NCBI RefSeq assembly: GCF_006715025.1
Contig: NZ_VFMK01000001.1
Location: 4,092,001-4,156,000 of the forward strand
DNA from: Serratia fonticola
GTDB lineage: Bacteria > Pseudomonadota > Gammaproteobacteria > Enterobacterales > Enterobacteriaceae
Reading direction: 5' to 3'
DNA length: 64,000 bases
The notes under the pieces were generated by a model. That model saw only the letters and a program-made list of their open reading frames with translations. It made no database searches and had not been told where the DNA came from. Below are positions 27,324-35,327 of the stretch, in pieces. A program made the position numbers and the translations under genes. The first letter of the stretch is position 1. Each line of letters begins with the position of its first letter.

Positions 27324-29015
27324 ATGGCAGAGATATCAACCCGGGCCGGAAGCCCCTTGTGCGACTGCGATACCCCAGACTCTTGTGTTCACAAAGTGGT
27401 CTTGAGTGATGGCCAAATCAGCAAGACCTACCCTATCGACCCATTGCCAAGTCTGGTGGTTTACGATGGCGGAAAAGGTGTTGATGTGAAAATCACCATC
27501 GAGGAGAAATGCAGTAAATCTGGCTGCCCGCAGGCGAAACTCCAATACCCCGTCAACAACGTCGTCGAAGAAAAACCGCTGCATAATGCTCAGGTGAATA
27601 ATGAAAAACTCTATTACAACCCACAAACCAGCAGCGATAAACTTGAGTACTGGAAAAAAATCACGCCGTTTGAGTATTTCGCCAATGCCGTCAATCCGAT
27701 GGATCTGTTCCAGGCTCCCCATGAGTACCTTGTGGTCACCACCGGCTGCCACAGTTGTGATGTTCGCGGCAAGATAAACGTATATCCCACCACTGGGTTC
27801 TATATTGAGACAGGTTTTAGCTATGAGTTCAGCAGCGGTACACGTGGGGTGAAAGAGCGACGTGATGAACGCATCAAAGATAACAAGGAAATGCGCCAGG
27901 GAAAAACACTACCGCAAGACAGAAATCAACTACGTAACGGTTGGACGCTGTATACCGATGCTTTTTACGTCAACCGACAAGTAAAACTGGATGTTAGCTT
28001 TAAGCTGATGATCGCCGGTAAAGATTACTCAAAAGAGATCAGTACAGGCCTCTGGAAAAAACGCACCACATCAAAGAAGCTGGAAACCATCAGCAAAATG
28101 GAAACATTGCTAACCGGCATGGAGACCTATCTTATGCCATCGCCGGATAGCATGGGCAAATCCCGCGCCTATCCTGTTGCCAGCCTCAATGTAAAACCGC
28201 TGAATGCAGGCTTATGCTACAGCTATCGCTGCGATGACAGCTCCATCGGCCCCAGCCATTTCTTTGGCGTGACCGCTTCACCTTTCTTTGGGGCCAAATT
28301 CAAGATCGACCTGATTCAGGTAATCGCCGCCTACTGTAAAATTGACATCATTGTTTCAGAGATGCGCAAGGTGCTGGCCAGACGCAGTGAGTATGATACG
28401 TTTTCTGCCGACGTGGATTGTTACCTGGAGATCAGCGGGGATGTTCACCTTAAAATTGGTGCATTGCATCAGCAGGAGAAGTGGAGTTTTTATTACGACG
28501 AAGGCAATAAGCTGGAGTTTGGGTTAATAGGGCATATCAGTGCGGCGATCAGAACCAAAGTGATGATTGCGGAAATAGCCCTTGATGCCAAAGGTGAAAT
28601 GGAAACCAAAGGACGTTTTGAGCTTGATGACAATGACGGCAAAGGGCTGGATCTGGTTGCTGCGCATGATGGCATTTCGGCGTCTTTGGAGTTAAAGGCT
28701 GAAGCTAGCATAGACAAGGCACGGCCTGGTAAAAGAAAAGTGAAGAAGGACAAAGTAGAAAATTCACTCTTTAACATGAAAAAAAATTTTATTATTGCCA
28801 AAAAATTAGAAACTAAACAATCTGCATGCCGTGTGAATCTATTTGGCCAGTCTAGAATGGTGGCTAAACCGGCGATAGAAAGTGGTTTAACGATACCTAA
28901 GCATACCGTAGGAGCTTATCCTTATCATCAAGGAGCATATCTTGATAATAGTGATGCTCCTACCGCCAGCACCTCAGTCAGCAACTATCCAATTTATAAA
29001 GCGGGTAAAAATTGA
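27324..29015 (+). CDS. Putative T6SS effector of unrecognised family
   Basis: 563-residue protein I do not recognise. It follows the DUF4123 adaptor by 26 bp and precedes an exported candidate immunity protein, the classic cargo position. The N-terminus is Cys-rich (SPLCDCDTPDSC, KCSKSGCPQ, TTGCHSCDVRG). The middle is rich in Lys and beta-prone. A region around 360-450 (SADVDCYLEISGDVHLKIGALHQ, IGHISAAIRTKVMIAEIALDA) alternates polar and hydrophobic residues as in amphipathic beta-strands. The C-terminus is basic, then Tyr/Ser-rich. No signal peptide or known catalytic motif was seen. Because the partner is periplasmic, I infer a periplasmic or membrane target. Confidence 0.72.
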   Translation: MAEISTRAGSPLCDCDTPDSCVHKVVLSDGQISKTYPIDPLPSLVVYDGGKGVDVKITIEEKCSKSGCPQAKLQYPVNNVVEEKPLHNAQVNNEKLYYNPQTSSDKLEYWKKITPFEYFANAVNPMDLFQAPHEYLVVTTGCHSCDVRGKINVYPTTGFYIETGFSYEFSSGTRGVKERRDERIKDNKEMRQGKTLPQDRNQLRNGWTLYTDAFYVNRQVKLDVSFKLMIAGKDYSKEISTGLWKKRTTSKKLETISKMETLLTGMETYLMPSPDSMGKSRAYPVASLNVKPLNAGLCYSYRCDDSSIGPSHFFGVTASPFFGAKFKIDLIQVIAAYCKIDIIVSEMRKVLARRSEYDTFSADVDCYLEISGDVHLKIGALHQQEKWSFYYDEGNKLEFGLIGHISAAIRTKVMIAEIALDAKGEMETKGRFELDDNDGKGLDLVAAHDGISASLELKAEASIDKARPGKRKVKKDKVENSLFNMKKNFIIAKKLETKQSACRVNLFGQSRMVAKPAIESGLTIPKHTVGAYPYHQGAYLDNSDAPTASTSVSNYPIYKAGKN

Positions 29016-29040
29016 CATTATTAATAAAAAGGATGTCGTA

Positions 29041-30045
29041 ATGAAAATTAAATTAGCATTATCTATTTGTCTATTTGGAGGAATAATGTCAACAGCCAAT
29101 GCCCAAACCGATAAAATAATTTATCGTAGCGTTTTTGATATAAAAAATGCCTTTTGCAGCATTAAAACCAATGGAGTAGTCGGTCAAGATAACAGAAGTG
29201 ATGCTGGAATTGGCAGAGGTTTCGGCACTGGAAGTACATCAGCCATGCTATTCATGGAAAATGGCGAAAATGAAATAAGCGTAGAAATAGCATCAACAAA
29301 TTGGTTTGATGAAAAATTAACAAACGAGCACGATAAAAACCGCTTTGATAAAGATGCATATTGCAACCTTAATTTAATTAAATATAAAAAAAACAAATCT
29401 GAAAATATAAGCAACATTAGGATTAGTGTTAATGACAATAATCCAACCTCAATAACTTCAACTATTGAACCACAATACTCAAGTATCAATGGTGTTATTG
29501 ACAATAAGATCAGCACTGCGTTTAAAGTAACACCCGGATTTATTCACTATAAAGACTATGATCCAAGTTGGTACCCTGATGGTATGAAATTGTATGAATT
29601 CAGTCGAAAGGTTACAGTAGACGGCTTACCTGAATGGTCTTGGATAAATGCTACACCTTATACAGATACGCCAGAGCAACGAAAGCTATTACAAGAGGCT
29701 TATCAGGAACTTTGGCAAGCACTTGATAGTAAAGATATAAGTAAAATTAAAAAACTTATGGCAATATCATTACACGCTTTTTCCTACATAACAAATTCAA
29801 GTGAGGATGAAATACTACAAGATAGAGCTTTTTATAACGATATAAAAGATAAGGAATTCAAAATGATTCCTATCAACTGGGAAGCATATGATGTGAAAGT
29901 GATGAACAAAGGACGTATGATTAGATTAATCAATAAATCTGACCCAGATTTTTCCCCTGTTTCCTATAGTTATAGTAATGATGGCTATGCCACAACTGCC
30001 CCTATCTTCTCACTGATTAATGGACATTTTAGAATTGTACTATAA
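29041..30045 (+). CDS. Candidate periplasmic immunity protein 1
   Basis: 334 residues of an unnamed family. A signal peptide (MKIKLALSICLFGGIMSTANA) is followed by an N-terminal beta-rich half (IIYRSVFDIKNAFCSIKTNG ... GFGTGSTSAMLFMENGENEISVEIAS) with paired cysteines, and a C-terminal half (LPEWSWINATPYTDTPEQR, LWQALDSKDISKIKKLM, PINWEAYDVKVMNKGRMIRLINKS). The ATG at 29041 gives the clean signal peptide; the longer open frame overlaps the effector. It lies 25 bp after the effector gene in AT-rich DNA. The immunity role is inferred from position, export and the adjacent paralogs. Confidence 0.75.
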   Translation: MKIKLALSICLFGGIMSTANAQTDKIIYRSVFDIKNAFCSIKTNGVVGQDNRSDAGIGRGFGTGSTSAMLFMENGENEISVEIASTNWFDEKLTNEHDKNRFDKDAYCNLNLIKYKKNKSENISNIRISVNDNNPTSITSTIEPQYSSINGVIDNKISTAFKVTPGFIHYKDYDPSWYPDGMKLYEFSRKVTVDGLPEWSWINATPYTDTPEQRKLLQEAYQELWQALDSKDISKIKKLMAISLHAFSYITNSSEDEILQDRAFYNDIKDKEFKMIPINWEAYDVKVMNKGRMIRLINKSDPDFSPVSYSYSNDGYATTAPIFSLINGHFRIVL

Positions 30046-30115
30046 CTCTCTTATCATTAGCGCCCGTTATTATACGGGCCAATAATTCGCCTAAAACAGA
30101 TAATAAGGAACTAGT

Positions 30116-30379
30116 ATGACCAAACCTATCATTGTACTAGGGGATAAAACTGACCACGGTGGCGTTGTAACTACTGCCTGCTCAGGCTTTAAGAGCCAAG
30201 GCTCTCTGGTCGCCTGCGAGGGAGACACGGTGGTGTGCCCGCAACACGGTACCACCGTGATCATCGGACATGCCCAAGGGTTTAGCGTTGGCGGGAAAAA
30301 TGTGGCGCGTGAAGGGGATCAAACCAGTTGTGGCGCTCGTTTGATAGCCCGTCACTATAGCCTCTCTAGCGGAAGATAA
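30116..30379 (+). CDS. PAAR-domain spike-tip protein 1
   Basis: 87-residue PAAR protein (GDKTDHGGVVTTACSGF ... CEGDTVVCPQHGTTVIIGHAQGFSVGGKNVAREGDQTSC) with the His/Cys pattern that binds the metal at the spike tip. It caps VgrG and can help deliver cargo. No C-terminal toxin extension is present. DNA of about 150 bp in this gene is nearly identical to the second PAAR gene at 31568, pointing to recent duplication or gene conversion. Confidence 0.9.
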   Translation: MTKPIIVLGDKTDHGGVVTTACSGFKSQGSLVACEGDTVVCPQHGTTVIIGHAQGFSVGGKNVAREGDQTSCGARLIARHYSLSSGR

Positions 30380-30443
30380 CCCAATCAAAAGGGCCTGAGA
30401 GATAAACCTGATAAAGTGCAGCAATCAAGATAAAGGAGCCATA

Positions 30444-31448
30444 ATGAACAAGAAGTTGATTTTTATTTTTTGCCTGCTAGGCACAATATCATCAGCAGCC
30501 AACGCCCAAGCGGATAAAATCATCTATCGCAGCGTGTTTGATATGAAGTATGCTTTTTGTAGCATTAAAACCAATGGCGTCATCGGTCAAGATAATCGCA
30601 ATAGTGCTGGTAATGGTAGAGGCTTTGGTACAGGAAGTACATCTGCCATATTATTGATGGAAAACGGTGAAAATGATATTGCTGTTGAAATGGCCTCAGT
30701 AAACTGGTTTGATCCAGAAGTAAAAGATGATGATAAAAACAGCTTCCGCAAAGATGCCTACTGCAATCTAGACTTGATAAAATATAATAAACAGGGTTCG
30801 CAGACCATCAGTAATATCAAAATCACGATTGATGATACTGGAAAGCCGACAGCAAAAAATTCGGCAACCCCTGAAAAATATCAATCCATTAATCAACCGA
30901 TTGTCGAACAACATCTAACAGGATTTGAAGTAAAACCAGGCTTTATTAAAGGTAACCCTTATGCAGAACTTTGGTTTCCTAAAGGCATGAAAATATATGA
31001 ATTTAGCCGAAAAGTGACAGCAGATGGCCTGCCTGAATGGCCTTGGGTAAAAGCTACCCCCTACACGGATACGCCAGAGCAGCGGCAGCTATTACAACAG
31101 GCTTATGGGGAACTTTGGCAAGCCTTTAATAATAAGGATATGAATAAAATAAAAAAACTTATGGCATTATCTTTTCGAGCTTTTGCTTATGTGACTGACT
31201 CTACCGAAGATGAGATCCTCCGAGACAGAGCATTCTACGAGCAAATTAAAGAAAGAAACATCAAAATGGCCCCTATTAATTGGGATGCATATGAGGTTAA
31301 AGTAATGAATAAAGGCCGCATGGTTCGATTGATTAATAAATCAGAGCCAGATGCCTCGCCAATTACATATGAGCGTGACAATGGCAAGACGTCCTTCACA
31401 GCACCATTTTTTTCTCTAATTAACGGACGTTTCGTGGTGGTTTTATAA
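30444..31448 (+). CDS. Candidate periplasmic immunity protein 2 (paralog)
   Basis: 334 residues, the same length as the protein at 29041 and similar along its whole length. Shared blocks include IIYRSVFD, FCSIKTNG, GRGFGTGSTSA, the EFSRKVT element, ATPYTDTPEQR and VKVMNKGRM. It has its own signal peptide (about 22 residues, ending SSAANA) and ribosome site AAAGGAG. It sits between two PAAR genes with no effector of its own, so it is probably an accessory or orphan immunity copy broadening protection against related strains. Confidence 0.72.
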   Translation: MNKKLIFIFCLLGTISSAANAQADKIIYRSVFDMKYAFCSIKTNGVIGQDNRNSAGNGRGFGTGSTSAILLMENGENDIAVEMASVNWFDPEVKDDDKNSFRKDAYCNLDLIKYNKQGSQTISNIKITIDDTGKPTAKNSATPEKYQSINQPIVEQHLTGFEVKPGFIKGNPYAELWFPKGMKIYEFSRKVTADGLPEWPWVKATPYTDTPEQRQLLQQAYGELWQAFNNKDMNKIKKLMALSFRAFAYVTDSTEDEILRDRAFYEQIKERNIKMAPINWDAYEVKVMNKGRMVRLINKSEPDASPITYERDNGKTSFTAPFFSLINGRFVVVL

Positions 31449-31567
31449 TATATAGCCTTCCATGGTCAGTCATGATTTTGTCATAGACTGGCCTTTGATG
31501 AAATATAAAAAATCATCTTTAAGTTGATATGCGCTCACAATAATACATAGCTCAAAAAGGAATCAAT

Positions 31568-31834
31568 ATGGCTAAAACCGTGATCGTACTAGGTGATAAA
31601 ACTGACCACGGTGGCGTTGTAACTACTGCCTGCTCAGGCTTTAAGAGCCAAGGCTCTCTGGTCGCCTGCGAGGGAGACACGGTGGTGTGCCCGCAACACG
31701 ATACCACCGTGATCGGACATGCCCAAGGGGCTTACATCACCGGCTCCCAACGTATGTACAAATACCTCATAAGCGTTACCTATGTCGGAAAAGAACTTAA
31801 CGCTTTAAGCATGGACTTTGCTCAACAAGGATAA
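31568..31834 (+). CDS. PAAR-domain protein 2, C-terminus replaced
   Basis: 88-residue frame. Residues 2-55 are almost identical to PAAR protein 1. After GHAQG (about 31735) the normal C-terminal repeat (VGGKNVAREGDQTSC) is missing and is replaced by AYITGSQRMYKYLISVTYVG..., which is translated from DNA homologous to the non-coding region upstream of vgrG. The PAAR fold is therefore probably incomplete. I read this as a recombination junction product rather than a functional spike tip. Confidence 0.65.
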   Translation: MAKTVIVLGDKTDHGGVVTTACSGFKSQGSLVACEGDTVVCPQHDTTVIGHAQGAYITGSQRMYKYLISVTYVGKELNALSMDFAQQG

Positions 31835-32067
31835 TCATTGTATATGGGAATTACCTTAGCTTATACCAGATGCAACATGGCAAGCACTTGCAAAATAAGC
31901 ATAAATAGGTTGCTGCCTACTTCCATATATATTAATATTCATTATATAAAATATAGATTAAGTTTATATATAGATTCAAACATTCGTGCCGTCAATAGAT
32001 ATGTATATTTAGATGCTAGTGGTTTATGTTGAATGAATAGAACCTATCGCCAGAAATATTTGATTAG
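31755..32067 (+). pseudogene. Remnant of a second vgrG: promoter region plus first codons
   Basis: This stretch is homologous to 24092-24410, the vgrG leader and start. Shared stretches include TTAAGCATG...ACTTTGCTCAA-AAGGATAATCA, the CAAG[C]NCTTGCAAAATAAGCAT operator/promoter segment, and GATGCTAGYGGT at the start codon. The reading frame gives DASGLC and then a stop, where vgrG has DASGLRF. A trace of the following SLPPETF region remains (CGCCAGAAATATTTG). Everything downstream of the first 20 or so vgrG codons is gone. It lies in the gap between PAAR gene 2 and the third immunity gene. Confidence 0.75.
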
Positions 32068-32068
32068 A

Positions 32069-32255
32069 CGCTACAAAAAGCAAGTTGTGGCAATTTTTCA
32101 TCACAAGGGTATTAAAATTCTAATTGGGTGAGAATTATACAGCAGGTGTTGCAGTTGACAGTAAAGATAATAGAAATAATGAACACTCAAGCACAAACTA
32201 CATAATAATTAATGGTAAAAAGCGTGGAGCAATTCATGATAAACCGGAAAATTAA
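32069..32255 (+). pseudogene. Frameshifted 3' remnant of a lost effector gene
   Basis: Two adjoining open segments in different frames read like one protein tail: RYKKQVVAIFHHKGIKILIG-stop (to 32131), then ENYTAGVAVDSKDNRNNEHS ... IIINGKKRGAIHDKPEN-stop (32130-32255). The second overlaps the start of the immunity gene at 32236 by 20 bp, as a toxin end normally overlaps its immunity gene. The upstream in-frame TAA at 32121 shows decay. I do not recognise the family, and it does not obviously match the tail of the intact effector at 27324. Confidence 0.55.
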
Positions 32256-33183
32256 AAATCGAAACATCGTATTATTTTATTGTTCATTCCTATTTTTACA
32301 GGCTTTTTTTGGCGCTACGACTTTAAAGGCCGAAGTGATGACAAATGTAAAATACCTAGCTTCATTTAATACAAAACGCAGTGCATGTATGGCTAAGGTG
32401 AATGGCTTTCCTGTTATCGAAAACTTCACATACTCTAGTGGAACCATATCTACAGGATTTAACATTACTGCGTTTGTAGAAAATGGTAACAATAGTATTG
32501 AGCTTATGATGGGCTCTATAGACCCTGATGATAAAAATACGCTTTACTCTGATTCAACATGTGAACTGACAATTACCAGAGATACTGAAAGCTCTAGCCA
32601 CAAAGTTACATCTCTTATTTTATCGGTTGATGAAAATAGGCATATCACAGCGTCTTCTTCATCAAACTATCACGGTTCTTTAAATGAAAAACTCGTAGAC
32701 GAAATACAATCATCTGAAAGTAAAGAGCAAGAACTATATAGAGCTGGAAGAGAGATTATTTTGAGTGAACTACCTACATGGTCATGGGTTAACGCGACTC
32801 CTTTCTCCGAAGACTATTTGCCTCAAACAAGAAGTATTTACAAAGAAATTTGGAATGCAATGAGAAATCGGGACATTAAAATTTTGAAGGAAATTGCAGA
32901 TATTTCCAGCAGAGAAATGGGAGTAGCTGAAGGAGTATCTTCTGATACAATTTTCGAATCATACAACTTACCCAAAAATATTCTCAGAAAGGATTTATCC
33001 CCAATCAATTTGGATTGGGGCGGATATAAAATAATAACGTATTGTAATGGAAGAGTATTTAGATTGGCAAAAGGAATTTATCAAAACTCGCCATTAAGGC
33101 TAAGGGATTCTGATGGGGATATAATATTTTCCTACAATCCTTACTTTTCTATCATAGATGGCAAGGTAACATTAGTGAGGTAG
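32236..33183 (+). CDS. Candidate periplasmic immunity protein 3, divergent paralog
   Basis: About 315 residues with a long-charged signal peptide (MINRKIKNRN, then a hydrophobic stretch to TTLKA). It keeps the family layout: SFNTKRSACMAKVNGF, STGFNITAFVENGNNSIELMMGS, LPTWSWVNATPFSED, IWNAMRNRDIKILKE, PINLDWGGYKIITYCNGRVFRL and FSIIDGKVTLVR. It is clearly related to, but diverged from, the proteins at 29041 and 30444. The start at 32236 is favoured by GGAG 6 nt upstream; an earlier in-frame ATG at 32212 lacks this. It probably protected against the effector whose tail precedes it. Confidence 0.72.
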   Translation: MINRKIKNRNIVLFYCSFLFLQAFFGATTLKAEVMTNVKYLASFNTKRSACMAKVNGFPVIENFTYSSGTISTGFNITAFVENGNNSIELMMGSIDPDDKNTLYSDSTCELTITRDTESSSHKVTSLILSVDENRHITASSSSNYHGSLNEKLVDEIQSSESKEQELYRAGREIILSELPTWSWVNATPFSEDYLPQTRSIYKEIWNAMRNRDIKILKEIADISSREMGVAEGVSSDTIFESYNLPKNILRKDLSPINLDWGGYKIITYCNGRVFRLAKGIYQNSPLRLRDSDGDIIFSYNPYFSIIDGKVTLVR

Positions 33184-33284
33184 TAAAGAATTGAGTGGTG
33201 AGCTAATTGCCCACCACTCAATAACAAAAAATTAACACAATCATTATTATTCATCAATCACCACCATGAAAAGGAATTTACAGA

Positions 33285-33353
33285 ATGGCAGAATCAACAG
33301 TAATTTTTGAACCCATTAACACTGTTCTTATGATTATTTATAAAGGTAAGTAA
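33285..33353 (+). other. Possible 22-codon ORF
   Basis: ATG at 33285 preceded by AAAAGGAA encodes MAESTVIFEPINTVLMIIYKGK and stops just before the GIDE-domain gene. It could be a leader peptide or the remains of a decayed gene. Only the ribosome site and position support it. Confidence 0.25.
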
Positions 33354-33357
33354 TATC

Positions 33358-34371
33358 ATGCCGATACTCCCTTTAGCAATTATTGCTGCCGGTATAGGTG
33401 CATTTATTACCATCACCCTTACCCTCCTCTATAGAGTTAAAGTAACCCCTGTTTGGTTGCCATCTGCATTGCTCACCACCAGTTTGATAGTGGCCGAGTG
33501 GGTAAAGCCTAATGCTGGAGCAATACTTGCTTTTGTAAGCGCTGCCGTTTTATTTATAATGGCTATAGTCGGCTCCTTTTATAATAGTTATCTTATAATG
33601 AAGCCTGAAATAAAAACAGAGCAGGATAATAATAAAAATTTAAAAGCATTAGCAAGCATAGTGCTTTTTTTATGTTTTCCTGTGCTCTTTTTCCTTTCCC
33701 CCGGGCTGCTTTTTTTATTCGTTATCGTAATTGTAATTTTTGCCAATCTTGTTCCGTCCAATAAGAGCCGTTATCTCAAGTTGCAGAAGTTATTACCTAC
33801 CTCAAAGATCAGTGCGTTGGCGATGGGGCTGGTTGAAATTGAGGGGGAGGTAAATGCAGAAAAAAGGATAACCTCGCCATTAACGAGAAAAAAATGCCTT
33901 GGTTACCGTTATACCGTGCTCAGGAAAGAGGATGATAGGCATGAGATAGTCAGTCACAAAGAAGAATGCCTACCATTGACTATCAAGGATGAGACCGGCA
34001 GCGTAGCCATTGATACAGTAGGGCTTGAATGGGTTAATTTCTCACTATCTTCGGAAGAATGGCGGGGTAAACATTGTCACAGAGAATATATTCTTGAGCC
34101 TAAGAAGAAAATTGTACTCATTGGAAGTGCAACGTTACGTAATCAAAAAATTATCATCGTAAAAGATAAATTCAGTAAAGTGTTTGCCATGTCACCAAGC
34201 GATAACCTTTCTCTGTGGAATGAAGGCAATCCACTTATGCGTTCTGCAATAAGGTATGCAATTGGAGCCGCCTTTTTGATAGCACTGATATTAACCATAC
34301 CTTATCAATTTGATGGTAATGTGTTAACTTTATATCCTAAAGATTCATTTTTCTTCAACTGGCTAAGGTAA
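33358..34371 (+). CDS. GIDE-domain (MUL1-like, BAM) membrane protein
   Basis: 337 residues. Four or so N-terminal transmembrane helices (residues 5-27, 33-50, 54-76, 97-135) precede a cytoplasmic GIDE domain (about 150-285), and one C-terminal helix follows (about 297-316). Domain hallmarks are GLVEIEGEVNAEKRITSPL, CLGYRYTVLRK, CLPLTIKDETGSVAIDTV, REYILEPKKKIVLIGSA and IIIVKDK...FAMSP. This is the fold between the two membrane segments of the mitochondrial E3 ligase MUL1; no RING is present, so ligase activity is not implied. It starts a four-gene unit with lemA, a membrane protein and a PAAR gene. Confidence 0.82.
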   Translation: MPILPLAIIAAGIGAFITITLTLLYRVKVTPVWLPSALLTTSLIVAEWVKPNAGAILAFVSAAVLFIMAIVGSFYNSYLIMKPEIKTEQDNNKNLKALASIVLFLCFPVLFFLSPGLLFLFVIVIVIFANLVPSNKSRYLKLQKLLPTSKISALAMGLVEIEGEVNAEKRITSPLTRKKCLGYRYTVLRKEDDRHEIVSHKEECLPLTIKDETGSVAIDTVGLEWVNFSLSSEEWRGKHCHREYILEPKKKIVLIGSATLRNQKIIIVKDKFSKVFAMSPSDNLSLWNEGNPLMRSAIRYAIGAAFLIALILTIPYQFDGNVLTLYPKDSFFFNWLR

Positions 34372-34378
34372 GTCAATC

Positions 34379-34939
34379 ATGAATCATATTATCGCCATTA
34401 TTATCCTAATCGTCATAGGATTAATTTTCTTATCCGTTATAATTGGTATTTATAATAAATTAATTGCGTTACATAATTACGTTGATAAATCTTTTGCCAA
34501 TATTGATGTGATACTTAAACAGCGTGCTGATGAAATCCCCCAGTTGATTGCGGTACTGAAACAAAGCCAAGTTTATGAAAAAGATTTATTACTTAACTTG
34601 GCCAATTTACGCAAAAACTATATGAATAACAGTGATAACGATCAGAAAGTAAGAATAGCTAACGATATGAGCGCCACTTTGGCAAACATATTCTCCCTGG
34701 CTGAAAATTACCCAAAACTGAGTTCCATGAGTAATTTCACGCTATTACAGAAAAGAGTCTCCGCCCTAGAAGACAATATTGCAGATCGAAGAGAGTTTTT
34801 TAATGAAAGTGTTACCAATTATAATATTGGCATTCAAGAGTTTCCAAACCTCATTCTAGCAAAAATCCTAGGCTATCAGCAGAAAGCGTTGTTAAAAATA
34901 AGTGAAGGAGAGAAAAATTATGCAGGAATTACCTTTTAA
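34379..34939 (+). CDS. LemA family membrane protein (second copy)
   Basis: 186 residues. A transmembrane helix (residues 4-26) is followed by the LemA signature YNKLIALHNYVDKSFANIDVILKQRADEIPQLI and the helical core SATLANIFSLAENYPKLSSMSNFTLLQKRVSALEDNIADRREFFNESVTNYN. It is only distantly similar to the LemA at 13333. It begins 7 bp after the GIDE gene and overlaps the next ORF, so the three are co-translated. LemA and GIDE proteins are repeatedly encoded together in bacteria; the joint function is unknown. Confidence 0.9.
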   Translation: MNHIIAIIILIVIGLIFLSVIIGIYNKLIALHNYVDKSFANIDVILKQRADEIPQLIAVLKQSQVYEKDLLLNLANLRKNYMNNSDNDQKVRIANDMSATLANIFSLAENYPKLSSMSNFTLLQKRVSALEDNIADRREFFNESVTNYNIGIQEFPNLILAKILGYQQKALLKISEGEKNYAGITF

Positions 34940-35282
34940 ACTCTTTGGATTCAGTCGGTTAGTAGAGGATAATCCAATGATTATGGTTTTCTTTTCATCC
35001 TTTGGCGTCCTGGCATTATTGTTTGTGCTGGCGACGTTGCTACGGATTATCCCAGCGTTAAAAATACCCATTAATTTTTTGATTGGTGTATTTTCTATTA
35101 TGCTCCCGATTGGTTTTGTTATCAGTATATTGTTCTTCTTTCTGGATGTTTCTGGTATTTATATCTTACTATCCTGGTTTACACTGGTGATAGGATGCAG
35201 TTTGTTTATTCTGCATCATTACACTGAGCTCAGGGCTTTGATTTCAAGAATAAATTTAATGAAAAGAACAGGAAATCATTAA
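34920..35282 (+). CDS. Small membrane protein of the GIDE-LemA module
   Basis: About 120 residues, unrecognised. Three or four hydrophobic helices are visible (MVFFSSFGVLALLFVLATLL, INFLIGVFSIMLPIGFVISI, ISGIYILLSWFTLVIGC-like) with a basic C-terminal tail (RALISRINLMKRTGNH). The ATG at 34920 has AAGGAGA upstream; the GTG at 34902 is an alternative. It overlaps the end of lemA by 20 bp. It could be an immunity or accessory membrane partner; this is only an inference from position. Confidence 0.72.
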   Translation: MQELPFKLFGFSRLVEDNPMIMVFFSSFGVLALLFVLATLLRIIPALKIPINFLIGVFSIMLPIGFVISILFFFLDVSGIYILLSWFTLVIGCSLFILHHYTELRALISRINLMKRTGNH

Positions 35283-35327
35283 GGTATCGCAATGTTCAAT
35301 GGGATCATTTAACAGGAAACGAACATC

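Noticed and set aside
28942..29040. N-terminal extension of immunity protein 1
   Set aside because: It overlaps the effector gene and would hide the signal peptide that starts at 29041.
33358..34371. True ubiquitin ligase
   Set aside because: The GIDE domain is present but no RING finger or other ligase motif is visible, so ligase activity is not claimed.
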